The notes beneath the pieces were generated by a model. The model made no database searches, was not told where the DNA came from, and was given only the letters and a program-made list of their open reading frames with translations. From contig NZ_JAEKPD010000014.1 in NCBI RefSeq assembly GCF_016412875.1, positions 85,734 to 149,733 of the forward strand: DNA of 64,000 bases, read 5' to 3'. The position numbers and the translations under genes are program-made. Positions 1-8,580 of the stretch are shown piece by piece. The stretch is from Palleronia pontilimi (GTDB lineage Bacteria; Pseudomonadota; Alphaproteobacteria; Rhodobacterales; Rhodobacteraceae). Within the stretch, counting starts at the first letter, position 1, and each line of letters opens with the position of its first letter.

Positions 1-863
1 CCGCCGCGTCCTCGACCATCGGTCCGATCATCCCGCCGTCGCTGCCCATGGTGATCTACGGCGTCGTCTCGGGCGCCTCCATCGGGCAGCTTTTCGCGGC
101 GGGCTTCATCCCCGGCCTCGTGATGGCGCTGAGCCTGATGCTGATGATCTTCTATTTCGCGGGCCGCTACGGCTTCAAGCGCGACCAGCCCTTCGCCTGG
201 GGCGTTCTCTTCATCACCTTCAAGCGCGCCTTCCTGTCGCTGCTGACGCCTGTCATCATCGTGGGCGGCATCCTGTCGGGTGCCTTCACGCCCACCGAGG
301 CCGCCGTCGCCGCCTGCGCCTACGCCATGTTCCTGGGCCTCATCGTCTATCGCACGCTGACGCTGAAGCGGTTCCTGCGTGTGAGCTTCGACACGATCGA
401 GACCACGGCCGTCGTGCTGTTCGTCGTGGCGGGCGCGGCGATCTTCGCGTGGATCCTCACCTCGAACCGGGTGCCCGAGGCGGCGGCGTCGCTGCTGCTG
501 GGCATCTCGGATCGCCCGTGGGTCATCCTGCTGATGATCAACCTGGTGCTGCTGGTGGTGGGCTGCTTCATGGAAACCGTCGCGGCCATCACCATCCTGA
601 CGCCGGTCCTGCTGCCCGTCGCGGTCAGCCTGGGCGTCGATCCGGTGCATTTCGGGGTCATCATGGTGCTGAATCTGATGCTTGGCCTGCTGACTCCACC
701 CGTCGGCATGGTGCTCTACGTGCTCAGCCGCGTCTCGGGCGTGCCCTTCGAGCGCTGCGTGGTCGCCACGGCACCCTTCCTGATACCGCTGGTGGCCTGC
801 CTGCTGCTGATGACCTTCGTGCCGGCCATCGCCATGTGGCTGCCCACCCTGATCTACCGCTAG
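1..863 (+). CDS. TRAP transporter large permease (DctM-like), 5' end outside window
   Basis: Large membrane subunit of a tripartite ATP-independent periplasmic (TRAP) transporter, which imports organic acids with a sodium or proton gradient and a periplasmic binding protein. The frame is open from base 3 and begins inside the conserved stretch ASSTIGPIIPPSLPMVIYG, so the N-terminal part lies upstream of the window. About 287 residues remain, with many hydrophobic segments and the GAFTPTEAAVAACAYA motif typical of DctM. The binding protein and small subunit should lie upstream. The genes to its right (kinase and PdxA2-like dehydrogenase) suggest a four-carbon sugar acid as substrate; that is inference. 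Family assignment is firm, substrate is not. Confidence 0.93.
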   Translation, partial: AASSTIGPIIPPSLPMVIYGVVSGASIGQLFAAGFIPGLVMALSLMLMIFYFAGRYGFKRDQPFAWGVLFITFKRAFLSLLTPVIIVGGILSGAFTPTEAAVAACAYAMFLGLIVYRTLTLKRFLRVSFDTIETTAVVLFVVAGAAIFAWILTSNRVPEAAASLLLGISDRPWVILLMINLVLLVVGCFMETVAAITILTPVLLPVAVSLGVDPVHFGVIMVLNLMLGLLTPPVGMVLYVLSRVSGVPFERCVVATAPFLIPLVACLLLMTFVPAIAMWLPTLIYR

Positions 864-876
864 GGCCGTGGCGGGC

Positions 877-1644
877 TCAGGTCAGCATCTGCGTGTCGCC
901 GCAGACCGAGATTGCCTGGCCCGACACGGCGCGGCCCAGGGGGCTGGCGAGGTAAAGCGCCTGGTTCGCGATGTCCTCGGCGGTCACGTAGGCACCGGTC
1001 GAGGTATAGCGCAGCGCCTCGGCCTCGACCTCGGCCAGGCTGCGACCATGCCGCTCGGCCTTCTGTCGAAGGACGCGGGTCTGGCGCTCGCCCGACACGA
1101 TGCCCGGCAGGATCGCGTTTGCGCGCACCCCGTCCGGCCCCATCTCGATGGCCAGCGACTTGGTGAAACCGATCACGCCCCACTTGGCGGCGGCGTAGGG
1201 CGTGCGCAGACCGAAGCCCAGCCGCCCGGCCAGCGACGAGATGTTGATGACGCTACCATTGTCGCTTTGGCGCAGGGCGGCGGCGGCGTGGCGGGTGGCG
1301 CGGAACTGCCCGGTCAGGCAGATCTCGAGGCAGGCGCACCAGTCGGCATCGTCGATCTCGTCCACCGGCGCGGTGGGACCCGAGATGCCAGCGTTGTTGA
1401 CCAGCGTGTCGAGCCCGCCCATGGCCGCGATCGCGCCGGTCACGAAGCCTTCGATCTGGGCCGCGTCGCCCATGTCGGCGCGGCTGCCGGTGATCCCCGC
1501 GGGCAGCGCGTCGAGCGCGCCCTGGTCGATGTCGCAGACATGCACGATGGCACCCGCCTCGGCGAAGCCGCGCGCGATGGCCAGCCCGATCCCCGCCGCG
1601 CCGCCCGTCACGATCACCCGCGCGCCCGTCAAACCCCACTCCAT
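877..1644 (-). CDS. SDR-family NAD(P)-dependent oxidoreductase
   Basis: A 255-residue short-chain dehydrogenase/reductase, probably oxidising or reducing a hydroxyl group of a small metabolite in the cytoplasm. Visible features are the nucleotide-binding motif TGGAAGIG (residues 13-20), NNAG (83-86), the active-site serine near 137 and YAAAK (Tyr150, Lys154). The frame stays open far upstream, but the ATG at 1644 is preceded by GGAGGTG at good spacing and gives the usual SDR length. It is convergent with the TRAP gene and divergent from the BKACE gene 67 bp away. A role in processing the sugar acid imported by the neighbouring transporter is inferred; the substrate is unknown. Confidence 0.9.
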   Translation of the reverse strand: MEWGLTGARVIVTGGAAGIGLAIARGFAEAGAIVHVCDIDQGALDALPAGITGSRADMGDAAQIEGFVTGAIAAMGGLDTLVNNAGISGPTAPVDEIDDADWCACLEICLTGQFRATRHAAAALRQSDNGSVINISSLAGRLGFGLRTPYAAAKWGVIGFTKSLAIEMGPDGVRANAILPGIVSGERQTRVLRQKAERHGRSLAEVEAEALRYTSTGAYVTAEDIANQALYLASPLGRAVSGQAISVCGDTQMLT

Positions 1645-1711
1645 CGCCACACCTCCGCTTTGCTGCCTCCAGCCTAGCCGACCTGCCGCGCCCACCGAAA
1701 GAGGATCCGCC

Positions 1712-2641
1712 ATGCCGTCCCCCCGCAAAGTCATCCTGACCTGCGCCGTCACCGGCGCGATCCACACGCCGTCGATGTCGGATGCGCTGCCCGTCACGGC
1801 CCAACAGATCGCCGATGCGGCGCTGGGCGCGGCCGAGGCGGGGGCGGCCATCGTCCACCTGCACGCCCGCGACCCCGAAGACGGCCGCCCCGACCAGACA
1901 CCCGAGGCCTTCGCGCCGTTCCTGCAGGTCATCAAGCAGCGCAGCGACGTGGTCGTGAACATTACCACCGGCGGCGCGCCCACCATGAGCATCGAGGACC
2001 GGCTGCGCCCCGCCGCCACCCACGCGCCCGAGCTCGCGTCGCTGAACATGGGGTCGATGAATTTCGGCCTCTTCCCGATGCTGGACCGCTTTGCCGACCT
2101 GAAGCACCAGTGGGAACGCGACTATCTCGGCAACAAGGACATCCTCTTCAACAACACCTTCGGCCAGATCGAGACGATCATCACAACCTTGTCCCGGCAC
2201 GGCACCCGGTTCGAGTTCGAATGCTACGACACCGCGCATCTCTATAACCTCAAGTATTTCCTGGATGCCGGGCTGGTGAAGCCGCCGCTGTTCATCCAGA
2301 CGGTGTTCGGCCTGATGGGCGGGATCGGCGCGCATCCCGACGACGTGGCCCACATGAAGCGCACCGCCGACCGGCTGTTCGGCGACGATTGGCGCTGGTC
2401 GGTGCTGGGCGCGGGCCGCAACCAGATCAACATCGCCGCCATGGCCGCGGCGCAAGGCGGCCACGTCCGCGTGGGGCTCGAGGATTCGCTTTGGATCGGA
2501 CCGGGCGTCCCGGCCACGTCGAACGCCCAGCAGGTCGCCAAGGCCCGCACGCTCATCGAGACGCTGGGTCTGGAGCTTGCCACCCCCGACGTGGCCCGCG
2601 CCATGCTGGACCTGAAGGGCGCCGACCGAGTGGGATTTTGA
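1712..2641 (+). CDS. BKACE-family (3-keto-5-aminohexanoate cleavage, DUF849) enzyme
   Basis: A 309-residue TIM-barrel enzyme of the beta-keto acid cleavage family, zinc-dependent enzymes that split a beta-keto acid with acetyl-CoA. The zinc-binding HLH motif is at residues 49-51 in AIVHLHARDPEDGRP, and the C-terminal GHVRVGLEDSLW is typical of the family. The start was chosen because the protein then begins KVILTCAVTG as family members do; the upstream extension of the frame is an SDR shadow. A GAGGA precedes the ATG. It is convergent with the kinase gene. The exact keto acid cannot be read from sequence; context points to a catabolic step for a sugar acid or similar compound. Confidence 0.9.
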   Translation: MPSPRKVILTCAVTGAIHTPSMSDALPVTAQQIADAALGAAEAGAAIVHLHARDPEDGRPDQTPEAFAPFLQVIKQRSDVVVNITTGGAPTMSIEDRLRPAATHAPELASLNMGSMNFGLFPMLDRFADLKHQWERDYLGNKDILFNNTFGQIETIITTLSRHGTRFEFECYDTAHLYNLKYFLDAGLVKPPLFIQTVFGLMGGIGAHPDDVAHMKRTADRLFGDDWRWSVLGAGRNQINIAAMAAAQGGHVRVGLEDSLWIGPGVPATSNAQQVAKARTLIETLGLELATPDVARAMLDLKGADRVGF

Positions 2642-2655
2642 GCCGGGGACGCGCC

Positions 2656-3678
2656 CTACCGGCCCCGCACGATCTGCTCCATCAGAAGCGGACCGCCAAA
2701 GCCGCCGGACTTGGTGGCGATTTGCAGCATGCCCCACGGAACGCGAACCGTGCTGATCGGCAGGCCGGGCGCGAGCTCGGCCACGACGTCCAGCACGCCG
2801 ATATCCAGGCGATCGAGGATTGCCTGCGCCGTCTCGCCGCCCGTCGCCAGCAGCGCCGCGGGTCGTGCGGCGCGCAGGTGGCTCACGACCGCCTCGGCGA
2901 AATCCCGGGCGGCGTCGGCGGGCGCGCGCCCCGCGCCACTGTCGGTCATCTGCAGGATACCGACCGGTTCGCGCTCGATGATGCCGGCAACGCGCCCATC
3001 GGGAAGGGCGGTCACCGGCGCCAGGTCGTGCAGAACGTCCACCTGCCGCAGCGTGATCGGATCGCGAGAGCCCACGGCGATCACCAGCGGACGGCTCAGC
3101 CCTCCGCCGCCCGCCGTCACTCGGCCATAGAGCCGCCGCGCCAGCGCAAAACCCAGGCCCCTAGCACCGACCCACAGCACGCGCCCTTCCACCCTGACCG
3201 CGTCATCCAGATGCGCATCCGTCGTCGCATCGGGGATCGTCACGGGCCGGTCGAACAGCGGCGCCAGCGCGATGGGGGCGTCGATCCCGTCGCCCGACAC
3301 CGCGCCGTCCACCTGCACGCGACCCATCTGTGGCACGGCGGGCAGCACGACGATGCGCTCGGGCGCCATCGCATCCGCCAACGCGGCACATTCCACGCCC
3401 ACGTGACCCTTCAGACGCGAATCGACCTTCTTCATCACGACGGGCACTTTATCCACGTCGATCTGGCCCAGGCACGCGTCCATCCGCGTCCGCGCGGTCG
3501 CGGCATCTCCCTCGCGGCTGGCGAGGTTGACCGACAGCACCTCCGGCGCCCGCTCCAACGCTTCGGCGAGAAAGCTGACGCCGCGCGCAACCAGTACGCG
3601 GCGACCGCCACCCGCGAAGGCAACGGCGCTGTCTAGCGCCCCCGTCAGATCGTCGGCTATGATGAGAACCTGCAACAT
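2656..3678 (-). CDS. four-carbon acid sugar kinase family protein (DUF1537)
   Basis: A 340-residue kinase of the family that phosphorylates four-carbon acid sugars such as D-threonate, D-erythronate or 3-oxo-tetronates. The diagnostic N-terminus is [13 protein letters not shown], followed by [13 protein letters not shown], and the C-terminal half has the nucleotide-binding [11 protein letters not shown]. It is shorter than the roughly 420 residues common in the family, with no sign of a break. It diverges from the pdxA-like gene 90 bp away. Kinase plus PdxA2 is the established pair that converts D-threonate or D-erythronate to a 4-phosphate and then, by oxidation and decarboxylation, to dihydroxyacetone phosphate. 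The stereochemistry of the substrate is not readable here. Confidence 0.87.
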   Translation of the reverse strand: MLQVLIIADDLTGALDSAVAFAGGGRRVLVARGVSFLAEALERAPEVLSVNLASREGDAATARTRMDACLGQIDVDKVPVVMKKVDSRLKGHVGVECAALADAMAPERIVVLPAVPQMGRVQVDGAVSGDGIDAPIALAPLFDRPVTIPDATTDAHLDDAVRVEGRVLWVGARGLGFALARRLYGRVTAGGGGLSRPLVIAVGSRDPITLRQVDVLHDLAPVTALPDGRVAGIIEREPVGILQMTDSGAGRAPADAARDFAEAVVSHLRAARPAALLATGGETAQAILDRLDIGVLDVVAELAPGLPISTVRVPWGMLQIATKSGGFGGPLLMEQIVRGR

Positions 3679-3768
3679 ACCCTCGGCACCCAGATCCCGG
3701 GAACGCTAGGCGCGACGCCGCGCCACTGCAACGCCCCCTGCCCCACGACGACCCAAAGGAGCACCGCC

Positions 3769-4740
3769 ATGACTGCCCCGATCCTGCTGACCATGGGCGA
3801 TCCCGCCGGGGTCGGGCCCGAAATCACCGTGAAAGCCCTCGCCCAGCGCGACGCGGCCTTCCGCCGCCGGGTGACCGTCATCGGCGACCGCGCGGTGCTG
3901 GCGCGCGCGGCCAAGATCACCGGCGTGGACGTGCCCCTGGTGGATCCCGACGACGAAGCTGACGGGATCCGCGTGACCCACGTGGCGACGGACGCTCTGC
4001 CGGACGGCTTCGGCGTGCAGGACCCGGCCTGCGGCGAGGCGAGCTTTCGCTACATCTCGGCCGCGGTGGACCACGCGCTGGCCGATCCGCGCCGCTGCAT
4101 CGTCACGGCGCCCATCAACAAGGCTTCGCTGAACGCCGCGGGGCACCATTACGACGGGCATACGGGAATGCTGGCGCACCTGACGGGCTCGAAATCGTCC
4201 TGGATGCTGCTGGCGTCGGAAAAGCTGAACGTGCTGCACGTCTCGACCCATGTCTCCCTGCGCGAAGCGATCGACCGCGCCACGACCGAACGCGTGCACG
4301 AGACCATCCGCATCGGCCACGCGCACCTGACGAAGATGGGCAATCCCGCGCCGCGCATCGCGGTCGCGGGGATCAACCCCCATTGCGGCGAGGGCGGTCT
4401 GTTCGGCAGCGAGGATGACGAGGCCATCGCCCCCGCCGTCGCCGCCGCCAGGTCCGACGGCATCGCGGTCGAGGGTCCGGTGCCCGCCGACACGGTCTTT
4501 CACCGCGCCTATCGCGGCGCCTTCGACCTGGTGATCGCGCAGTATCACGACCAGGGCCACATCCCGATCAAGCTGGTGGCTTTCGACACCGCGGTGAACG
4601 TGTCGCTGGGCCTGCCCATCCACCGCTGCTCGGTGGATCACGGCACCGCCTTCGACATCGCAGGCACGGGCAAGGCGGACCACGGCAACATGCAGTCGGC
4701 GCTGGACTACGCGGAACGGATCATCGCGTCCGGACGCTGA
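3769..4740 (+). CDS. pdxA2: 4-hydroxythreonine-4-phosphate dehydrogenase family, probably PdxA2
   Basis: A 323-residue PdxA-family NAD-dependent dehydrogenase. Seen: N-terminal [14 protein letters not shown], metal-ligand histidines in [20 protein letters not shown] and [10 protein letters not shown], and the C-terminal [16 protein letters not shown]. PdxA itself makes vitamin B6, but copies beside a four-carbon acid sugar kinase (PdxA2) oxidise 4-phospho-D-threonate or erythronate to dihydroxyacetone phosphate and CO2. Its position, divergent from that kinase at 2656-3678, favours the PdxA2 role. An AAGGAG stands seven bases before the ATG. The specific function is inferred from context; the family is certain. 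Confidence 0.9.
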   Translation: MTAPILLTMGDPAGVGPEITVKALAQRDAAFRRRVTVIGDRAVLARAAKITGVDVPLVDPDDEADGIRVTHVATDALPDGFGVQDPACGEASFRYISAAVDHALADPRRCIVTAPINKASLNAAGHHYDGHTGMLAHLTGSKSSWMLLASEKLNVLHVSTHVSLREAIDRATTERVHETIRIGHAHLTKMGNPAPRIAVAGINPHCGEGGLFGSEDDEAIAPAVAAARSDGIAVEGPVPADTVFHRAYRGAFDLVIAQYHDQGHIPIKLVAFDTAVNVSLGLPIHRCSVDHGTAFDIAGTGKADHGNMQSALDYAERIIASGR

Positions 4741-5303
4741 GCACTTTGCGCGTCCGCAGTCGTCCCGGCAGTCAGCTTGCGCATTGGGGCATCCATCGCT
4801 GGCTTGGCATCGATGATCCGGCCGCGCTGTTCGGCAGTCATGCTGATCTCGTTCAGACGACCTCGCTACTACGCTTTCCGGTCTTTGTTCGTGGGAGGGA
4901 TTATCGCGGCAGTCCAGACATGCGCCGACCTCCGCTCTTGCTGCGTTATCTGATGGAGCATTTTGTTCAGGAGGTTACGCAACTGACAGATGCAACCTTC
5001 TTCGGACTTGGTCCCAGAGTGCAAGCTGACGCTGCAGATTGCCGCACATCGGCTCCCCGCTGAACGCAGCTGTCAGCTTGGAAAGGCGCAACACCTCCCC
5101 AGAGGACAACCCCGCCCGCAGTGCGCGCCTTCGGACTCACGTACTCGAAAGGGGCATAGTGAACGGCTAGGCCAAGGGCTGTCGGTCCGTGATGCGGCGC
5201 GGCAGGTCGGCACCCCGCAGCAGAGCTGATCCCGGTGGCGCAGGCAGTCTGGCGGCATGAGCTGCGATCAGCTGAAGCGACGCCCGACCGTCTGGCCCTG
5301 GGC
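4741..5303. other. intergenic stretch without a recognisable gene
   Basis: About 560 bp between the PdxA2 gene and the small secreted-protein gene. Short frames occur (for example 4746-5063 on the plus strand), but none gives a protein I recognise and no good ribosome binding site was seen. Base composition is more even than in the flanking genes, which would fit a decayed sequence. Confidence 0.5.
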
Positions 5304-5588
5304 TTATCCGCCGGGTGCGGCGGGCCTGAGACCGAGAATGGCGTTCACGACGGCAAGCTTTTCCAAGCAAGTGACGGTGTCGCCGCTGGCGAGCGCCGTT
5401 TCGGCATCGAGCCGCGCCCACATCAGACCGGTGGCGAGTTCTTCCTTCATCAAGGGAAGATCCTCCATCGCGGCAAGGCTGCGGTCGAGGCCCGCGCGGC
5501 ACCGCGCGGCGGGATCTTCCGGCGCGGCGATCGCGCCGAGGCTCGCGGCCACCAGGATCACGGGGCCGAGCGTGCGGATGCTCACCAT
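5304..5588 (-). CDS. small secreted hypothetical protein
   Basis: A 94-residue protein that starts MVSIRTLGPVILVAASLGA, a likely signal peptide, so it is probably periplasmic. The mature part is short, mostly helical in composition and has two cysteines. I do not recognise a family. Its ATG follows the stop of the BtpA-family gene by four bases, so the two are almost certainly co-transcribed leftward. A role linked to the divergent sugar-uptake genes is possible but unsupported beyond position. Confidence 0.65.
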   Translation of the reverse strand: MVSIRTLGPVILVAASLGAIAAPEDPAARCRAGLDRSLAAMEDLPLMKEELATGLMWARLDAETALASGDTVTCLEKLAVVNAILGLRPAAPGG

Positions 5589-5592
5589 GGCG

Positions 5593-6435
5593 TCACGTCC
5601 TCAGCGCGCGGGCGGTGTCCATGAACCGGCGCGCGCGATCTCCATCGACGGGATTCCACCAGACGCCGTCCTCTTTCAGGGACGAGCCGATGATGACGCC
5701 GCGAGCACGGGACAGGATGCGCTCGGCGTTCTCGACGGTGACGCCCGAGCCCACGATCACCGGCAGTCCGGTCGCGCCGACGATGGTTTCGAGTTCTTCG
5801 TTGGTGGCCGCGTCGCCGGTGCGTTGGCCGGTGGCAATCACCACTTCGGCGTCGAAGAATTCCAGGTCGCGCGTCAGTTCCTCGATGGACCTGTCCGCGG
5901 TGATGGCGTGGGCGCCGTGCTTGACGTGGCTGTCGGCGAACACCGCGACACCCTCGGCCGCAATGGTCTTGCGATAGCGCAAGGCGCGCGCCGCGTCGCC
6001 GTCCAACAGCCCTTCATTCGCCACGTAGGCATTGGCCCACTGGTTCACCCGGATGAACTGTGCGCCGCTGGCCGCCGCGACCGCGAAGGCAGGCAGCGGT
6101 GCGTTGGCAAGGATGTTTATGCCGGTGGGAAGACCGGTCGCCTCGATCACCCGGCGTGTGGCCGCCGTCATGAAGGCCGTCGTCTCGGGCCCAAGATCGT
6201 CGGGCCGCAGGAAGGGAATATCCCCGTGATTCTCGACGATCAGACCGTCGATCCCGGCCGCCGCGTATGTCTCGGCATCGAAAAGCGCCGCATCGAGGAT
6301 CTGGTCGAAAGACCGCCCGTCATGGCGCGGGCTGCCGGGGAAGGCCGGGCAGTGCACCACGCCGATCACGGCGCGCTCAGTCTTGAAAATATTCAATATT
6401 GCATCGGTATCGGTCGACTTCGATGAAATGTTCAC
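5593..6435 (-). CDS. BtpA/SgcQ-family TIM-barrel protein
   Basis: A BtpA-family protein of about 280 residues. The family was named for a cyanobacterial photosystem I factor, but members in heterotrophs (SgcQ-like) sit in sugar operons and probably act as phospholyases or epimerases; their reaction is not established. Seen: VIGVVHCPAFPGSP near the start, DGLIVENHGDIPF, ANAYVANEGLLDGDAA, and the phosphate-loop-like PVIVGSGVT and GVIIGSSLKEDG. The frame opens at 6522, but I prefer the GTG at 6435 because GGAGAG lies about eight bases upstream; GTG at 6444 is an alternative. It diverges from the sugar ABC operon and is probably co-regulated through the palindromes at 6383 and 6534. Confidence 0.85.
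   Translation of the reverse strand: MNISSKSTDTDAILNIFKTERAVIGVVHCPAFPGSPRHDGRSFDQILDAALFDAETYAAAGIDGLIVENHGDIPFLRPDDLGPETTAFMTAATRRVIEATGLPTGINILANAPLPAFAVAAASGAQFIRVNQWANAYVANEGLLDGDAARALRYRKTIAAEGVAVFADSHVKHGAHAITADRSIEELTRDLEFFDAEVVIATGQRTGDAATNEELETIVGATGLPVIVGSGVTVENAERILSRARGVIIGSSLKEDGVWWNPVDGDRARRFMDTARALRT
6383..6396. promoter_or_regulatory. palindromic operator candidate, site 1
   Basis: TTGAAAATATTCAA, an inverted repeat of TTGAA around four bases. It lies inside the 5' coding part of the BtpA-family gene, where it encodes the residues around ILNIFK. It differs in one spacer base from the site at 6534-6547. The centres are 151 bp apart. The pairing suggests binding sites for one dimeric regulator, with looping possible. 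Confidence 0.6.
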
Positions 6436-6533
6436 TCGTTTCACTCTCCGCTGCCTATCCGTTGTGCCCTTTTCAAACGCACGCACACCGAAAAAAGGAA
6501 TGATTTGATTTATCTCCCACATAACGTCACTAA

Positions 6534-6547
6534 TTGAAAATGTTCAA
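6534..6547. promoter_or_regulatory. palindromic operator candidate, site 2
   Basis: TTGAAAATGTTCAA, the same TTGAA inverted repeat as at 6383-6396. It lies 22 bases upstream of the chosen ATG of the substrate-binding protein gene, so a bound protein could block transcription or initiation of the ABC operon. The HTH domain of the gene at 9344 is the obvious candidate ligand; this is inference. Confidence 0.6.
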
Positions 6548-6569
6548 TTGCAATAGGGAGTTTGTCAAG

Positions 6570-7508
6570 ATGATCAGCTACGCGAAGACTGCCGCGGGCG
6601 CGCTCGTGTCCGGCCTTGTTCTGATGGGTGGTCCCCAGGCGGCCACGGCGCAAGACAACGATTACACCATCTGCTTCGTGACCTTTTCGTTGCAGATCGA
6701 GTATTTCCAGCAATCCGTCGAGGGCGGCGAGCGCGCGGCCGAGGATCTGGGTGTCGAGTTGATCGTCTTCGACCCGCAGGCCGACGCCACGCGCCAGGTG
6801 ACCCTGGTCGAGGATTGCATCGCCCGCCAGGTTGACGCGATCGTCGTGGATCCGATCGAAAGCAATTCGCTGATGGGGCCGATCGAGCAGGCGGCCGAGG
6901 CGGGCATTCCCATGGTCACGCTCGACACGCCCATCGACCACCCGAACGTGCTCAGCCTGATCGGCGTCGAGCAATACGCCACAAGCCGTGAATTCGGCCG
7001 CTACGTGGCGGGGATCATCGCGGCGAAGATGGACGGTGCGGCCAAGGTCGGCCTGATGATCGCGTCCTCCGAGGTGCAGATCGCCCGGCGCGACGGCTTC
7101 GTCGATGCCATCCAGGCCGTGCTGCCCGATGTCGAGATCGTGGCCGAAGGCGACGGCCGCAACATCCTTGAACGTGCCACGTCAGAGGCCGAGAATATGT
7201 TGACCGCGAACCCCGAGATCAACGTGATCTACGCGACCGGGGACCCGCAATTGCAGGGCGCGCTGGCCGCAGGCCTCAGCCAGAACCGCGATATCGCCTT
7301 CTTCGGCTGGGATGACGTGCCGGACTATTTCATCCCGCCGCTGCAAGAGGGCCGTTTGCAGGGGTTCCTGATGCAGTCGCCCGATTTCAACGGCGAACAG
7401 GGCGTGCGTCTGCTGGTCGATCACCTGAACGGCGAAGATATCCCGGCTCGGGTGTCCTATATTCCGACCATAGTGACGCCGTTCAACCTGGAGCAGGTGA
7501 ACCAGTGA
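6570..7508 (+). CDS. sugar ABC transporter periplasmic substrate-binding protein
   Basis: A 312-residue ribose-type binding protein (periplasmic binding protein, LacI-like fold) that delivers a sugar to the membrane permease. The start at 6570 follows AGGGAG at good spacing and gives a signal peptide (MISYAKTAAGALVSGLVLMG, cleavage near ATAQDN). The frame extends upstream to a TTG at 6534, but that would run through the palindrome and lack a signal sequence at the N-terminus. Mature motifs include QQSVEGGERAAEDLG and VDAIVVDPIESN, as in RbsB-like proteins. First gene of the rightward operon. The ligand is not predictable from sequence. Confidence 0.92.
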   Translation: MISYAKTAAGALVSGLVLMGGPQAATAQDNDYTICFVTFSLQIEYFQQSVEGGERAAEDLGVELIVFDPQADATRQVTLVEDCIARQVDAIVVDPIESNSLMGPIEQAAEAGIPMVTLDTPIDHPNVLSLIGVEQYATSREFGRYVAGIIAAKMDGAAKVGLMIASSEVQIARRDGFVDAIQAVLPDVEIVAEGDGRNILERATSEAENMLTANPEINVIYATGDPQLQGALAAGLSQNRDIAFFGWDDVPDYFIPPLQEGRLQGFLMQSPDFNGEQGVRLLVDHLNGEDIPARVSYIPTIVTPFNLEQVNQ

Positions 7509-7516
7509 TCCTGGAC

Positions 7517-7538
7517 GGGCCGCGCCCCGGCGCGGCCC
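7517..7538 (+). promoter_or_regulatory. intercistronic stem-loop after the binding-protein gene
   Basis: A perfect GC hairpin with 10-bp arms (GGGCCGCGCC and its complement) and a two-base loop, directly after the binding-protein stop. No T-run follows, so it is more likely an mRNA-stabilising or partial-termination element that keeps binding-protein expression above that of the permease, as known for other ABC operons. Confidence 0.6.
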
Positions 7539-7566
7539 TCCCCCACGAACCGGAGGCATCCTTTCC

Positions 7567-8580
7567 GTGAGCGATACGACATCCACCGGCAGCGGGGCCG
7601 CCACGCCCACCCGGCGCCAGCTGATCGTCGGGCTGGTCCGTTACGGCATGTTCATCGCGCTGGCGTTGTGGCTGGTGGCGATGAGCCTGGCATCCGAATA
7701 CTTCCTGACCCCGACCAACATCCTGAACGTCATGCGCCAGGCCGCGCCCGTCATCATCATCGGAGTCGGGATGACCTTCGTGATGGCGACGGCGGGGATC
7801 GATTTGTCGGTGGGCTCGACCGTGGCGCTGGTCTCGGTGCTGACCGCGGGCTGGCTGGCGCTGGGCCTGCCCGCCTGGGTGGTGCTGCCGCTTGTGCTGG
7901 CCGTGGGGGCCGCCGTGGGGATGGCCAACGGCTTCATCATCACCTTGGGCGTTCCGGCCTTCGTGGTGACGTTGGCGGGCCTGACCTCGATCCGCGGGTT
8001 CGCCTTCGTCTATTCCGACGGCTACGCCACGCCGATCACCGATCCGGTGATGATCTGGATCGGTCGCGGCGACATTCTGGGCGTCAACACCCCCTTCGCC
8101 ATCTCCATCGCGGTGGCCGTGCTGGGCTGGTTCCTCTTGAACCGCACGCGGTTCGGCCTGCACGCCCTGGCCACGGGCGGCCGCGAGGAAGCGGCGCGCG
8201 TCATGGGGCTGGCCATCAATCGGATCAAGATCCTGGTCTATGCAATGACCGGCGCGCTGGCCGCGCTGGCGGGAATCGTCGTGTCGGCACGGCTGTCGAA
8301 CGGCTCGCCCAATTCGGGTGTGATGCTCGAACTCGAGGTCATCGCCGCCACGGTCCTGGGCGGCACCAGCCTGTTCGGCGGCCGGGCGACGATCGCGGGC
8401 ACGGTCGTGGGCGCGCTGCTGATCTATTTCGTGCGCAACGGTCTGAACCTGCTGGGGGTCAATCCCTACTGGGTGCAGGTGGTCACCGGGATCATTCTGG
8501 TGGTCGCGGTGCTGATGAACACCGTTCTGAACCAGAAGGTCGAAAGCTGGGCTCGCGCCGCCGGGGAGGACGAGTCATGA
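7567..8580 (+). CDS. sugar ABC transporter permease (RbsC-like)
   Basis: A 337-residue inner-membrane permease of the ribose/xylose type (BPD_transp_2 family). It has about eight to ten hydrophobic segments and the family signatures MATAGIDLSVGS, GLTSIRGFAF and AATVLGGTSLFGG. It starts with GTG after GGAGG about 12 bases upstream. Its stop overlaps the ATG of the ATPase gene (ATGA), indicating translational coupling. It forms the channel fed by the binding protein at 6570. Confidence 0.93.
   Translation: MSDTTSTGSGAATPTRRQLIVGLVRYGMFIALALWLVAMSLASEYFLTPTNILNVMRQAAPVIIIGVGMTFVMATAGIDLSVGSTVALVSVLTAGWLALGLPAWVVLPLVLAVGAAVGMANGFIITLGVPAFVVTLAGLTSIRGFAFVYSDGYATPITDPVMIWIGRGDILGVNTPFAISIAVAVLGWFLLNRTRFGLHALATGGREEAARVMGLAINRIKILVYAMTGALAALAGIVVSARLSNGSPNSGVMLELEVIAATVLGGTSLFGGRATIAGTVVGALLIYFVRNGLNLLGVNPYWVQVVTGIILVVAVLMNTVLNQKVESWARAAGEDES

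Noticed and set aside
1253..2737. Long leftward frame across the BKACE gene
   Set aside because: It is antisense to a well-supported BKACE gene, with an Arg/Gly/His-rich product that is typical of a shadow frame in GC-rich DNA.
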